From NCBI GenBank assembly GCA_963663635.2, contig CAXXMY010000023.1, forward strand, positions 100,274-164,273: DNA of 64,000 nucleotides. The letters are read 5' to 3'. Positions 18,588 to 26,223 of this stretch are shown here, in pieces. The stretch is from Poriferisodalis sp963663635. GTDB lineage: Bacteria; Actinomycetota; Acidimicrobiia; Acidimicrobiales; Poriferisodalaceae. The position numbers and the translations under genes are program-made. Each line of letters opens with the position of its first letter. The stretch's first letter is position 1. The notes under the pieces were generated by a model, which was not told the origin of the DNA, did no database searches, and was given only the letters and a program-made list of their open reading frames with translations.

Positions 18588-19528
18588 GCGAACACCGTTC
18601 GGTCACCGACGGGGCCGTCGAAGGCTGGGGCGTCCTGGAACAGGCCATCGAACTCGCACGCAGCGGTGAGGCATTCGTGCTGGCAACGGTTGTCTGGCGC
18701 GAAGCGCCGACCTCGGGGCAGCAGGGATCTCGTGCCATCTACACGGCCTCGGGCGAGATCTACGGCTGGATCGGCGGCGCGTGCGCTGAGCCGGTGTTCA
18801 TCCGGGAGGCCATCGCAACGCTTGAAGCCGGGACGCCGCGGTTGCTGGCGCTCGGCGCGAGCGATCGTTTCGGCGACCTTCCCCAAGGCACCAACGCGGT
18901 TGCCATGTCATGCCAGAGCGAAGGTGCCTTGCAGATCTATCTGGAGCCCGTCGTGGCCGTACCTCACTTGGTGGTCGTCGGAAGCTCGCCGATGGCGACG
19001 ACCCTGTCGGTGCTCGCCAGTCAACTCGACTGGCGTGTCGAGCTGGTCACCGGCTCGGAGTTCAGCGAGGGTTTGCTCACACCGCAGTCGATCGTCGTCG
19101 TCGCCACCCAAGGACACGGCGATGAAGACGTGCTGGGGGCCGCGCTCAAGGCGGCTCCGGCCTATGTGGGCCTCGTCGCGTCCAGCCGCAGGGGAGACAG
19201 CGTGCGTGCGCAGCTCGCTGCGCAGGGAGCCGACCAAGGCCAACTCAACGCCCTACGCGTCCCGGCAGGACTGGATCTCGGCAGCACTTCTCACAAGGAA
19301 GTCGCTGTGTCGATCCTCGCCGAGCTGGTGCAATTGCGAGCACAGGGTGCGTTTGCCGCCCCGGTCACCACCCAAGCGCCCACGACAGGCACGGCTATCG
19401 ACCCCGTCTGCGGCATGGAGGTCCAGATCGATCCGGCTGCTGTCTCACTGCAGGTTGGAGACGAGGTCTTCTACTTCTGCTGCGCAGGGTGCCGGACGGC
19501 ATATGCGCGCCAACAGGGAGTCGTCTGA
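18584..19528 (+). CDS. coxF: XdhC/CoxF-type molybdoenzyme maturation protein with C-terminal YHS-like metal domain
   Basis: This 314-residue protein combines XdhC_N (residues about 10-110, IYTASGEIYGWIGGACAEP), a Rossmann-like XdhC_C domain (about 120-250, PHLVVVGSSPMATTLSVLA) and a C-terminal domain of about 45 residues with DPVCGMEV and FYFCCAGCRTAYA. XdhC proteins protect and insert the sulfurated Mo cofactor into xanthine dehydrogenase-type enzymes. YHS/TRASH modules bind transition metals, often copper, through the cysteines seen here. In a form I locus needing copper at the active site, the fusion suggests joint Mo/Cu handling (inference). GTG overlaps the coxL stop; coxG overlaps by one base. 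The coxF symbol rests on position and family. Confidence 0.8.
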
Positions 19529-20112
19529 TGCAGATCACCAATCAGTTCGGGGTCGATCAGCCGCTGGAGGCTGTGTGGGACTTCGTCGGTGATGTCCCGC
19601 AGGTTGCCGCGTGCCTGCCCGGAACGGAGCTGACCACCGAGCTGGGAGACGACCGTTACGGCGGCACGGTGTCCATCGGTCTCGGTCCGATCAAGCTGGA
19701 CTTCGACGGCGGTGCCGAGATCACCCAGCGGGATGAAGAGGCCCGCACGATATCCGTCGCCGCCAGTGGCAGCGATCGCAAGGGCCGCGGCGAAGCGACG
19801 CTCGCACTCGACGTAAGCCTTGCCCCGGCTGCGGACGGCACCACCGTCGACGTTGCCATGGACCTGCAGCTCTCCGGGCCGGCCGCGCAGTATGGGCGTG
19901 GCCTGGTGAGCGACATCACCGCAGTGCTGCTCAACGATTTTGCCGCCAACATGCAGAACCGACTGGCAGCGATCGCAGCGGGCCGTGACCCCGATCAGGT
20001 CGGCCAAGCCCAAGCCGCCGGCGGCGTTGCCATCGCTGTGCGCGCCGCGCAAATGGGGCTCGCGCGCGTGATACGTCGATTCGTCCTGCCGTATCGCCCC
20101 GAGGCCGTCTGA
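19528..20112 (+). CDS. coxG: CO dehydrogenase subunit G (CoxG), SRPBCC-fold
   Basis: This 194-residue protein starts MQITNQFGVDQPLEAVWDFV, the START/SRPBCC-type opening of CoxG, and contains VAACLPGTELT. It ends in a segment of about 40 residues with a moderately hydrophobic, Arg-flanked helix (GVAIAVRAAQMGLARVIRRF). CoxG proteins are linked to membrane attachment of CO dehydrogenase and to handing electrons to quinones. The helix at the end is consistent with membrane contact. ATG 19528 shares a base with the preceding stop. Eleven bases later begins a run of five small membrane protein genes. Confidence 0.9.
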   Translation: MQITNQFGVDQPLEAVWDFVGDVPQVAACLPGTELTTELGDDRYGGTVSIGLGPIKLDFDGGAEITQRDEEARTISVAASGSDRKGRGEATLALDVSLAPAADGTTVDVAMDLQLSGPAAQYGRGLVSDITAVLLNDFAANMQNRLAAIAAGRDPDQVGQAQAAGGVAIAVRAAQMGLARVIRRFVLPYRPEAV

Positions 20113-20122
20113 GGAGGCTGTT

Positions 20123-20374
20123 GTGCTCTGGTGGATTGGAAACCTCATCCTGCTGCTCGTGGTAGTGCCGGTGGCAGTCGCGCTGCTGAACCGGGTACTG
20201 GCTGCCATCGAGCGGATCCGCAAAGCCAGCGACGAGATCCTGACTGCGGGTGTGGCGGTCATCGGAGAACTCGACACCACGCGCGATCTGCTTGCAACGA
20301 CTGACGAGACGATCGAAGAGGTAGCAGACGGTGCGGTGCGCTACGCCGGTTCGGTCGGAAAGCTCTTGGGCTGA
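20123..20374 (+). CDS. small single-pass membrane protein, cox-associated, no. 1
   Basis: This 83-residue protein has one N-terminal hydrophobic helix (residues 2-24, WWIGNLILLLVVVPVAVALL) followed by a predicted helical cytoplasmic tail with regular hydrophobic spacing (LAAIERIRKASDEILTAGVA, then VIGELDTTRDLLATTDETIE). The GTG start has a strong site, GAGGAGG. I do not recognise a family. It is the first of five similar genes in a row directly after coxG, with spacings of 13 bases or fewer, so it is surely co-transcribed with the CO dehydrogenase genes. The topology resembles small helical scaffold or anchor proteins. Confidence 0.75.
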   Translation: MLWWIGNLILLLVVVPVAVALLNRVLAAIERIRKASDEILTAGVAVIGELDTTRDLLATTDETIEEVADGAVRYAGSVGKLLG

Positions 20375-20385
20375 AGGGAGTTCTG

Positions 20386-20613
20386 ATGCCTGCTGTTGCC
20401 TGGGTCACTGTCATCATCGGCGGCCTGATCATCGTGGCCGCCGCTGTTGGGCTGCTGCGAGTGGGCCTCCATTTGCGGGCGGTCCACAGCACGCTCGTGG
20501 CGGTCGCGGGCGGGGTTCGTGTCATCGCCGACCAGACCTCGACAGTCCCGACCGTGCTGGCGTCGGTGAATTCGACGCTCAAGCCCGTGCGGGACTTCTG
20601 CGAATCGATCTGA
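20386..20613 (+). CDS. small single-pass membrane protein, cox-associated, no. 2
   Basis: This 75-residue protein has a hydrophobic helix at residues 3-25 (VAWVTVIIGGLIIVAAAVGL) followed by a short helical tail (TLVAVAGGVRVIADQTSTVP, TVLASVNSTLKPVRDF). ATG start behind GAAGGGAG. Its tail has the same Val/Ala/Thr-rich, weakly amphipathic character as its neighbours, but pairwise similarity is low by eye. Function unknown; gene position ties it to CO oxidation. Confidence 0.7.
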   Translation: MPAVAWVTVIIGGLIIVAAAVGLLRVGLHLRAVHSTLVAVAGGVRVIADQTSTVPTVLASVNSTLKPVRDFCESI

Positions 20614-20626
20614 GGGAGGGAATGCC

Positions 20627-20893
20627 GTGATACCGCTACTCGCTTCAGAGTCGACAACCGGGTGGACAATCGGCTACGTCATCGGCATCGTCGTGGTGAT
20701 CGCGGTGGTCGCGCTCGTCGTGCCGATCCTGATGCTGGCTCGTTCGATCGGCAATCGGGCATCGGAGATCAACGCCGGGCTGGAAGACGCAGTCACCAAT
20801 ACGGCGGCGCTGGCGGAGTTGAACACCACGATCGAGGCGGCATCGACAATCGTCGCCGGCCTGAAGCGTGGTCGGGCCCGGTTAGGAGGCTGA
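20627..20893 (+). CDS. small single-pass membrane protein, cox-associated, no. 3
   Basis: This 88-residue protein has a hydrophobic helix at about residues 12-38 (IGYVIGIVVVIAVVALVVPI) and a tail with heptad-like spacing (NAGLEDAVTNTAALAELNTT, IEAASTIVAGLKRGRARLGG). GTG start behind GAGGGAGG. The ASEINAGLEDAV...L..LN pattern recalls the extracytoplasmic or cytoplasmic helices of DUF948-type proteins, but this is not a firm family match. Ends one base before the next gene. Confidence 0.72.
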   Translation: MIPLLASESTTGWTIGYVIGIVVVIAVVALVVPILMLARSIGNRASEINAGLEDAVTNTAALAELNTTIEAASTIVAGLKRGRARLGG

Positions 20894-20894
20894 G

Positions 20895-21185
20895 ATGGAC
20901 CTACTGGGGTTGACCAACACCCAGGAGAATCTGTGGTGGGGAGTCATCATCGGCGGCTTCGTCGTGATTGTGGCTGTTGTTGCCCTGCTCACCATGCTGG
21001 TGCTGCTCGTGCGCACGATTGAGCGCCGGGTGGAGATCATCAAGGGCACGCTCGAGCGTGCCGCCGCTAATACCGGCGACACCGCCCTCATCGCGGAGAC
21101 CGCCGCCGGGCTCGATGCGGTCCTGACCGAAGGCCTTGAACACCACCTGTTCTTGGGCCGTGTCCTCGACAAGGTGCGCTCATGA
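20895..21185 (+). CDS. small single-pass membrane protein, cox-associated, no. 4
   Basis: This 96-residue protein starts MDLLGLTNTQENLWWGVIIG with a hydrophobic helix at about residues 14-38 (GGFVVIVAVVALLTMLVLLV), then a charged helical tail (RTIERRVEIIKGTLERAAAN) ending HHLFLGRVLDKVRS. ATG start behind TAGGAGG. The last codon region overlaps the start of gene no. 5 by four bases (ATGA), so the pair is translationally coupled. Family not recognised. Confidence 0.72.
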   Translation: MDLLGLTNTQENLWWGVIIGGFVVIVAVVALLTMLVLLVRTIERRVEIIKGTLERAAANTGDTALIAETAAGLDAVLTEGLEHHLFLGRVLDKVRS

Positions 21186-21544
21186 CGACGCTCGTAGTCC
21201 TCTCCGTCATCCTGATCGGACTGTTCATTGCCGGGCTGGCGTTTTACCTGTTCATCGTGGGAGGTCAGCTGACCCGGATCGCTGGGCTGCTGGAAGAGTG
21301 CTCGCAGATCGTGTGGAAGATCAAGGCGGACGCCGAAGCTGTCGAGCCTGGTGTCGAGCGCATCAACAACACCGGCGGCGTCATCGCGGGAGCGTTGCCG
21401 CTGCTGTACGGCATGGCCGAAGGCATCGTGGCTGGCGCCACGTATGAGCCTGACCCCGAGCCTCGCGAGCCTGTGCCGGCCCGGCCCGCGATGGGCACGC
21501 GGCGCAGCCGGCTCCACGACGCCGTCGGTTACCACCCCGAATAG
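21182..21544 (+). CDS. small single-pass membrane protein, cox-associated, no. 5
   Basis: This 120-residue protein is the longest of the five. A hydrophobic helix spans residues 3-25 (LVVLSVILIGLFIAGLAFYL), followed by a helical region (RIAGLLEECSQIVWKIKADA) and VERINNTGGVIAGALPLLYG, then a Pro/Glu/Arg-rich tail with MGTRRSRLHDAVGYHPE at the end. The extra soluble tail could be a docking segment. Its stop lies 10 bases from the convergent end of the accessory cox operon, so this gene closes the forward operon. Confidence 0.72.
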   Translation: MTTLVVLSVILIGLFIAGLAFYLFIVGGQLTRIAGLLEECSQIVWKIKADAEAVEPGVERINNTGGVIAGALPLLYGMAEGIVAGATYEPDPEPREPVPARPAMGTRRSRLHDAVGYHPE

Positions 21545-21554
21545 CCGTCAGCGA

Positions 21555-22022
21555 TCAGTTCACGTCCGTTTCAGCGGCCCGCCCAGACGAGCCGCCAGGA
21601 TCGCGCGTGGTGGTGAGCGGGCCCGCGGTGGGGGCCCGGTAGCTGCCGATCCACTCGTCCTTCCAAACTTGGTCGAACTGTTCGGGCGCGCAGCCGGGTC
21701 GGTAGATGGCGACCAGCTCTCGGACGATCTGTTCGCGATGCGAGCGCAACCCGCCTGGGACCTCATAGGTGCAGATGTGGAGGTTCCACTTGTTGCCGGC
21801 GCGCCGCTCCCAGGACTTTGCGCGCGGGTGGCCGAACGGCAACCCGGCCGCAGCCAGGTTGTCCGCGTGGTCGACATCGAGCACGGCGTAGTCGTACGGT
21901 CGGCCGTCGGGGTCGGCTCGGTACAGGATCGCGAACACGGCCGCAATTGCAGGCGGCGTCCAGCCGCCGAGCACCCTGGGTCCCTCGAAGGGGTAACCGG
22001 CGAGCGAGCCCAGTCGGATCAT
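21555..22022 (-). CDS. conserved hypothetical protein, last gene of the cox accessory operon
   Basis: This 155-residue soluble protein begins MIRLGSLAGYPFEGPRVLGG, with AVLDVDHADNLAAAGLPFGHP, a KWNLHICTYEVPGG core and the late motif WKDEWIGSYRAPTAGPLTT. I recall similar proteins as uncharacterised conserved actinobacterial families but cannot name a domain. It is not obviously enzymatic. Its ATG is 24 bases after the preceding stop, within a 14-base tandem repeat that copies the start region. The operon context links it loosely to CO dehydrogenase maturation, though it may simply be a passenger. Confidence 0.65.
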   Translation of the reverse strand: MIRLGSLAGYPFEGPRVLGGWTPPAIAAVFAILYRADPDGRPYDYAVLDVDHADNLAAAGLPFGHPRAKSWERRAGNKWNLHICTYEVPGGLRSHREQIVRELVAIYRPGCAPEQFDQVWKDEWIGSYRAPTAGPLTTTRDPGGSSGRAAETDVN

Positions 22023-22054
22023 TTGGGCCGGATCATTCGGGCCGGATCATTCGG
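22016..22054. repeat. 14-bp tandem repeat (about three copies) across a gene junction
   Basis: Units of CCGGATCATTCGGG are repeated head to tail, two perfect copies plus one with a single change, between the stop of one minus-strand gene and the start of the next. On the minus strand each unit contains AATGATCCGG, so each carries an ATGA stop-start combination; one is used as the stop of the upstream gene and another as the ATG of the downstream gene. Confidence 0.85.
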
Positions 22055-22343
22055 GGAACCCGAACTCGTCGTCGGAGTCTTCGGGGCCGATGACTTCTGC
22101 TCGGGTCATCGGCCAAGCTGGGAGCTTCGCCGTCTTGACTGCATCGGCGAAGGCGTCCATTGCCGCTTCGACGGCGTTGTCGGCGTTTTCGGCCTCGATC
22201 ACGATCTGAGCGCCGTACGCCATCGCGCCGACGCCCGATGCGATGCCGTCGAGCGGCGCGACCGCGTCGGCAAGCGCCACAACCTCGCTGAGTTCGACGG
22301 GCCGGTCGCCCTCTGCCTGGATCGAAACGCTCCACCTGCTCAT
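22047..22343 (-). CDS. small hypothetical protein in the cox accessory operon
   Basis: This 98-residue acidic protein (MSRWSVSIQAEGDRPVELSE at the start, DDEFGFPE at the end) has alternating beta-like and helical stretches, including VVALADAVAPLDGIASGVGA and a helix ENADNAVEAAMDAFADAVKT. This looks like a small ferredoxin-like alpha/beta fold. No family recognised. It starts five bases after the coxE stop, so it is co-translated with the VWA protein. Confidence 0.6.
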   Translation of the reverse strand: MSRWSVSIQAEGDRPVELSEVVALADAVAPLDGIASGVGAMAYGAQIVIEAENADNAVEAAMDAFADAVKTAKLPAWPMTRAEVIGPEDSDDEFGFPE

Positions 22344-22348
22344 GAGAA

Positions 22349-23527
22349 TCAGCCGATGTGAGGCAGCTTTTTGGCGAAGGACTCGAGGCTGGCCAGGTCG
22401 TGTCCGGATTCGAGGGCGTCGATGAACGGGCCCGCAGCCATCATGCCGAGCGTGCTCGGCAGGGCATCGATGTTGTCGCCGACGAGCGGGTTCATCCAGA
22501 TGATCTGGTGGCAGACCCGACTGAGGCGTTCCATTGCGTCGGCGAGCAGGGCTGGGTCTCCGCGGTCAAGCCCGTCGGAGCAGACAACGACGGTGGCGCC
22601 CCGGCTGAGGCCATTGCGACCCCACTTGTGAACGAAGGTGTCCAGCGATTTGCCGATCTGCGTGCCGCCGTCCCAGTCGAGCACACGGCCCGCAGCGAGC
22701 TTCATCGCGTCGTCCGGGTTCCGTCGGTCCAGCGCCGGCGTGATACGCGTCAGCCGGGTGCCGAAACAGAAGACCTCGACTTTGCGGGCTGCCCGGCGCA
22801 TCGAGTACGCGAACTGCAACAGGTTGCGCGAGTAGTCGGCCATCGACCCCGAGACGTCACAGATGAGCACGAGTGGCCGGGGTTTCAGTGATCGAGACAG
22901 GTGGCGCAGATCGGGTGCGGTGTGGCTGATCCGCATGGCTTCGCGGGCCATGCGCCGGATGTCGAGCCGCGAGCCCGACGGGTCCGGCTTCCGCCGCCGC
23001 GTACGGCGTCGAGGCGGCTCCAGCCCGATACGCGTCATGATCCGGCGCAGCATTGCCAATTCGTCGGGCGTGCACTCGGCGAATCGTTTGTCACGCCGGA
23101 TCTCGACCCCCGATGCCTGCAGTCCGAGCACCATGGGTCGGTCATCGCCGGCCTGGGTGCCAGGTTCGCTGTCGGGAACGTGCAGCGTGCCGCTCAATCC
23201 GTGCGTCACCGGTTCGTGCGGTGCGGGTTCGGGGGAGCGGGGCGCCGGCAGGCCGATGAAATAGCGGCGGAACACCTCGTCAAAAACCGGCAGATGCTCG
23301 CGGCGATGCACGAGCGTCGCTCGTCCGCTCCAATAGATGTCGGTGATGTCAGATGGCGTGAGCTCCGCGACCCCTGAGCAGAACACGACGATGTCGTCGG
23401 AGCCCACCGGCAGGCCCTCGTCTCTCAGCGCGTGGCCGAAACCGACGAGCCGCGCCACGATCTCCATTGACGGTGAGCCAGCCTCGTGTCCGGGCCCAGG
23501 ACCCGCCTCAGGCATCGGCAACGACAC
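22349..23527 (-). CDS. coxE: CoxE, VWA-domain protein
   Basis: This 392-residue protein has an N-terminal helical part typical of CoxE (about residues 20-95), an Arg-rich linker (PPRRRTRRRKPDPSGSRLD) and a C-terminal von Willebrand factor A domain with the metal-ion motif DVSGSM (224-229) and later VVVCSDGLDRGDP. With CoxD it forms a MoxR-VWA pair that in Oligotropha is needed to build the CuSMoO2 site of CO dehydrogenase. The GTG start is taken because it follows the CoxD stop by only five bases; an internal ATG at 23467 is a shorter alternative. Six genes of this operon are all tightly packed on the minus strand. Confidence 0.9.
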   Translation of the reverse strand: MSLPMPEAGPGPGHEAGSPSMEIVARLVGFGHALRDEGLPVGSDDIVVFCSGVAELTPSDITDIYWSGRATLVHRREHLPVFDEVFRRYFIGLPAPRSPEPAPHEPVTHGLSGTLHVPDSEPGTQAGDDRPMVLGLQASGVEIRRDKRFAECTPDELAMLRRIMTRIGLEPPRRRTRRRKPDPSGSRLDIRRMAREAMRISHTAPDLRHLSRSLKPRPLVLICDVSGSMADYSRNLLQFAYSMRRAARKVEVFCFGTRLTRITPALDRRNPDDAMKLAAGRVLDWDGGTQIGKSLDTFVHKWGRNGLSRGATVVVCSDGLDRGDPALLADAMERLSRVCHQIIWMNPLVGDNIDALPSTLGMMAAGPFIDALESGHDLASLESFAKKLPHIG

Positions 23528-23532
23528 CGATG

Positions 23533-24426
23533 TCAGGCATCGGCAACAACCCGGTCGAGATCGGCTTCGACAAGTTCGAGGTCGTCGCGATCCTTGATGA
23601 CCGCACCGAGCGTGTCAGTTGCCGACGCCGCGTCGAGCTCGGAGATGCCCAGCACGCCGAGCGCGTCCACCCAGTCCAGTGTCTCCGAGACTCCGGGAGG
23701 CTTGACCAAGTCCATATCCCGCAGTCGCTGGACCGCCGCGACGACTTTGAGCGCGAGCGCATCGACCGCACCAGGCGCACGCAGGCGCACGATCTCGATT
23801 TCTTCTTCGAAGGTGGGATAGCCGATCCAGTGATACAGGCACCTTCGCTTCAGGGCGTCGTGCAATTCCCGTGTGCGATTCGATGTCAACACCACGGTCG
23901 GTCGGTCGTCGGCGGCGATGGTGCCGACCTCGGGAATCGTGATCTGGAAGTCTGACAGCAGCTCCAATAGGAACGCCTCGAATTCGTCATCTGCACGGTC
24001 GATTTCATCGATCAGGAGCACCGTTTCGCTTCCGCCCCGGATCGCCGCGAGGAGCGGGCGTTCGATCAGGAATTCAGGGCTGTAGAGGCCGCTGACCGTC
24101 GAGGCGTCTGACAGCTCACTCTCCGACAGCGCCCGGACGTGGAGCATCTGCCGTGCGTAGTCCCACTCGTACAGGGCCTGGTGGGTGTCGATGCCCTCGT
24201 AGCACTGGAGCCGGATGAGTTGCCGTCCGCCGATCTCGGCGAGGCATTTGGCCATTTCGGTCTTGCCGACGCCGACCTCGCCCTCGAGCAGGATGGGTCG
24301 ACCTAACCGCAGCCCGATCAGGGTTGTCGTGGCCAGGCCGCGGCTCGCGAGGTAGTCCGACGAACGCAGCTGTGCCTGCAGGTCGGCAACATTTGCCGGA
24401 GCCTCATTGCGGGGCTGGTCGCTCAC
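23533..24426 (-). CDS. coxD: CoxD, MoxR-family AAA+ ATPase
   Basis: This 297-residue ATPase has Walker A GEVGVGKTE (residues 49-57), Walker B VLLIDEIDRAD, and a sensor region VVLTSNRTRELHDALKRRC. MoxR-type ATPases act as chaperones with VWA partners, here the directly following CoxE. CoxD of Oligotropha is required for sulfuration and copper insertion at the Mo site of CoxL. Start GTG 24426 (SDQPRNEAPANVADLQAQL) agrees with the family's N-terminus; longer frames would extend into the upstream gene. No key residue appears missing. Confidence 0.92.
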   Translation of the reverse strand: MSDQPRNEAPANVADLQAQLRSSDYLASRGLATTTLIGLRLGRPILLEGEVGVGKTEMAKCLAEIGGRQLIRLQCYEGIDTHQALYEWDYARQMLHVRALSESELSDASTVSGLYSPEFLIERPLLAAIRGGSETVLLIDEIDRADDEFEAFLLELLSDFQITIPEVGTIAADDRPTVVLTSNRTRELHDALKRRCLYHWIGYPTFEEEIEIVRLRAPGAVDALALKVVAAVQRLRDMDLVKPPGVSETLDWVDALGVLGISELDAASATDTLGAVIKDRDDLELVEADLDRVVADA

Positions 24427-24452
24427 CGTACGCAGCCGGGTCGTCGCGGTCC

Positions 24453-24734
24453 TCAGTCTCCCGAGGTCGGACCTAGGACCAGGTCGCGTAACGACGTGCC
24501 GTCGGGAGACGACTTGCCCTCGCGCTCGAGGAGCCTCTGCCATGAGGTGGCGAGATCCTCGTCGCCTTCGGCGAAGCCGTCGAACGTGAAATCGCGTGCG
24601 TTGCGGCACACCTTGGTGGGACTGCAGTCACCGTCAAGGCCGACGTCGTCGGCGCCCTGCCACACGTCCGCCACCGCAGGCAGCGGCTCGGCGTTCGGGT
24701 CTGTATTCGTCAGGATTGGATCCGTCGACGTCAC
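24453..24734 (-). CDS. small acidic hypothetical protein between XdhC and CoxD genes
   Basis: This 93-residue protein rich in Asp, Glu and Thr has two Cys in DGDCSPTKVCRNARDF and a Trp-containing helical segment (EGDEDLATSWQRLLEREGK). It has no membrane segment. It lies 26 bases before coxD and 46 bases after the XdhC-type gene, on the same strand, so it is part of the accessory cox operon. The CX6C pair could bind a metal, which would suit a maturation role, but that is speculation. No family recognised. Confidence 0.6.
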   Translation of the reverse strand: MTSTDPILTNTDPNAEPLPAVADVWQGADDVGLDGDCSPTKVCRNARDFTFDGFAEGDEDLATSWQRLLEREGKSSPDGTSLRDLVLGPTSGD

Positions 24735-24780
24735 TGCATCGATAGTAGCCGCAGGCGGCAGAACTCGATCTTCGAGCCCA

Positions 24781-25653
24781 TCACGACGGCGGCTGATTGC
24801 GCACAGCGATCATCTCCGCGAGCACCGAGACAGCGACTTCGCTCGGTGTTCGAGCGCCGATGTCAATGCCGGCCGGCGCGCAAATCCGGTTGGAGTCGGT
24901 GACTCCCTGGTAGGCAAGCCAGTCGAGCCTCGCCGCCTGGATCGACTGCGGACCCACCGAGCCGATGTAGCCGGCCCGCGAGTTCACCGCCGCCAACAGC
25001 ACGCGGCCGGTTCCCTCGATGTCATGGCCCATCACGACGATGCCGTCGAGCCGGGACAGGGCACCGGCCAGGCCGATCGCAGCGTCGGGCCCGGTGCACT
25101 GCTGGACGTTGCAGCCCACGAAGTCGCCGGCCGCCGCCACAGCGGAGGCCATGGGACCCGATCCCATCACCACCAGGGTCGGCCGCGGACTCCATGTCGT
25201 CGCCACCGAGTCGGGCTCGAACACGACAGAGCTGTCTGCGGTGCCGTCGGCCGAGATCCTGGACGCGGTGACTGTGTCGCCGTCGAGTTCGGCCACGAGG
25301 GTGACACGCTGGCGTTCGAGCAGCTGATCCCACAGCTCTTCGGGGAGCGTGTCGGCCGGCGCCACGAGGATGCGGACGACCGTGCCCGCCTCGACGCCGA
25401 CTGCGGGGCTCTCGATGGCGTCCAGCTCGATCTCGACGACTCGCCCGCTCGTCGGCTTCGCTGAGGCCACCTCGATGAGGCGACTGTCGAGAGCCCCGCC
25501 CAAGAGCGTGCCGAGCTTGCCGCCGCCGGGCGTGATGCCGACGGCATCCGCGGGGTCGAATCGCGGCGTGAGGGCAGTGTCCAGGTTCCAGGCCACGTCC
25601 ACCCGGGTGCCCCCGCGCAGGCAGGCCGTGACGCTCACCGCGATGCCGTACAC
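24781..25653 (-). CDS. coxI: XdhC/CoxI family maturation protein
   Basis: This 290-residue protein has an XdhC N-terminal-like part with GGGKLGTLLGGALDSRLIE and a Rossmann-like C-terminal XdhC_C domain (PTLVVMGSGPMASAVAAAGD, then GIVVMGHDIEGTG and APAGIDIGARTPSEVAVSVL). It is divergent from the XdhC-YHS fusion of the forward operon, so the locus encodes two XdhC-type proteins. These are needed for Mo cofactor sulfuration or insertion. The GTG at 25653 is the first gene of the accessory operon; its promoter must lie in 25654-25868. The coxI symbol is positional and family-based. Confidence 0.8.
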   Translation of the reverse strand: MYGIAVSVTACLRGGTRVDVAWNLDTALTPRFDPADAVGITPGGGKLGTLLGGALDSRLIEVASAKPTSGRVVEIELDAIESPAVGVEAGTVVRILVAPADTLPEELWDQLLERQRVTLVAELDGDTVTASRISADGTADSSVVFEPDSVATTWSPRPTLVVMGSGPMASAVAAAGDFVGCNVQQCTGPDAAIGLAGALSRLDGIVVMGHDIEGTGRVLLAAVNSRAGYIGSVGPQSIQAARLDWLAYQGVTDSNRICAPAGIDIGARTPSEVAVSVLAEMIAVRNQPPS

Positions 25654-25868
25654 GGCGCAAACGTACTTGGCCCCTCAACGGAAGCGAAGCCGCAAGCGGA
25701 TCGTCAAATGGCGCCGACCAGCGCTGCGTCCGTCATCGACTAATGATTCTGCGCCCCCAGCTGTCTGCGCGCGTTCGAACAGGCGCCACCCGGCTTCTTG
25801 GCACGCCAGGCTGAGGCGAGCACGGAAAATGTAGATGACTGCCCAGACATCTATGCGAAGATGCACAT

Positions 25869-26183
25869 GTGAGTCCCGTGCCGGAGGGTCGTCCTTTGCA
25901 GCTCCACCTCGGAGGGATATCGCCGGGCCCTGTGCTGGATTCGATACTGGTGCGGCTCGAACGCCGATTCGACCGGCTGCGCACCAAACTCGTTGTCGAA
26001 CATGCGGGCCAGTGGGCGCTCTTGCTTGACCGGGGTTCTCGCTTGGTGCCAGATCTCCAGGTCTTTGACGACCAGTGGGACGCGATTGACGCGGGTTGTC
26101 TCGATCCTGAGGGCCGGCGATTCTGCGTGAAGCGAATCGTGGAAGCCGACGAGCCGGTCGTCGTTCGGCCAGCGGGCTTCTGA
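25869..26183 (+). CDS. hypothetical protein upstream of a retropepsin-like protein
   Basis: A 104-residue frame starts at GTG 25869 with normal-looking composition and high third-position GC: LDSILVRLERRFDRLRTKLV, followed by a beta-rich stretch (VPDLQVFDDQWDAIDAGCLD) and VKRIVEADEPVVVRPAGF. A minus-strand frame of 136 codons covers the same DNA, but its codon third positions look less biased, so the plus strand is preferred. No family recognised. It is followed 40 bases later by the aspartyl-protease-like gene on the same strand and may be its partner. Confidence 0.45.
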   Translation: MSPVPEGRPLQLHLGGISPGPVLDSILVRLERRFDRLRTKLVVEHAGQWALLLDRGSRLVPDLQVFDDQWDAIDAGCLDPEGRRFCVKRIVEADEPVVVRPAGF

Positions 26184-26223
26184 CATCGATTCGAGCGCGT
26201 GTCCGACGCCGATCGAGGCGGAC

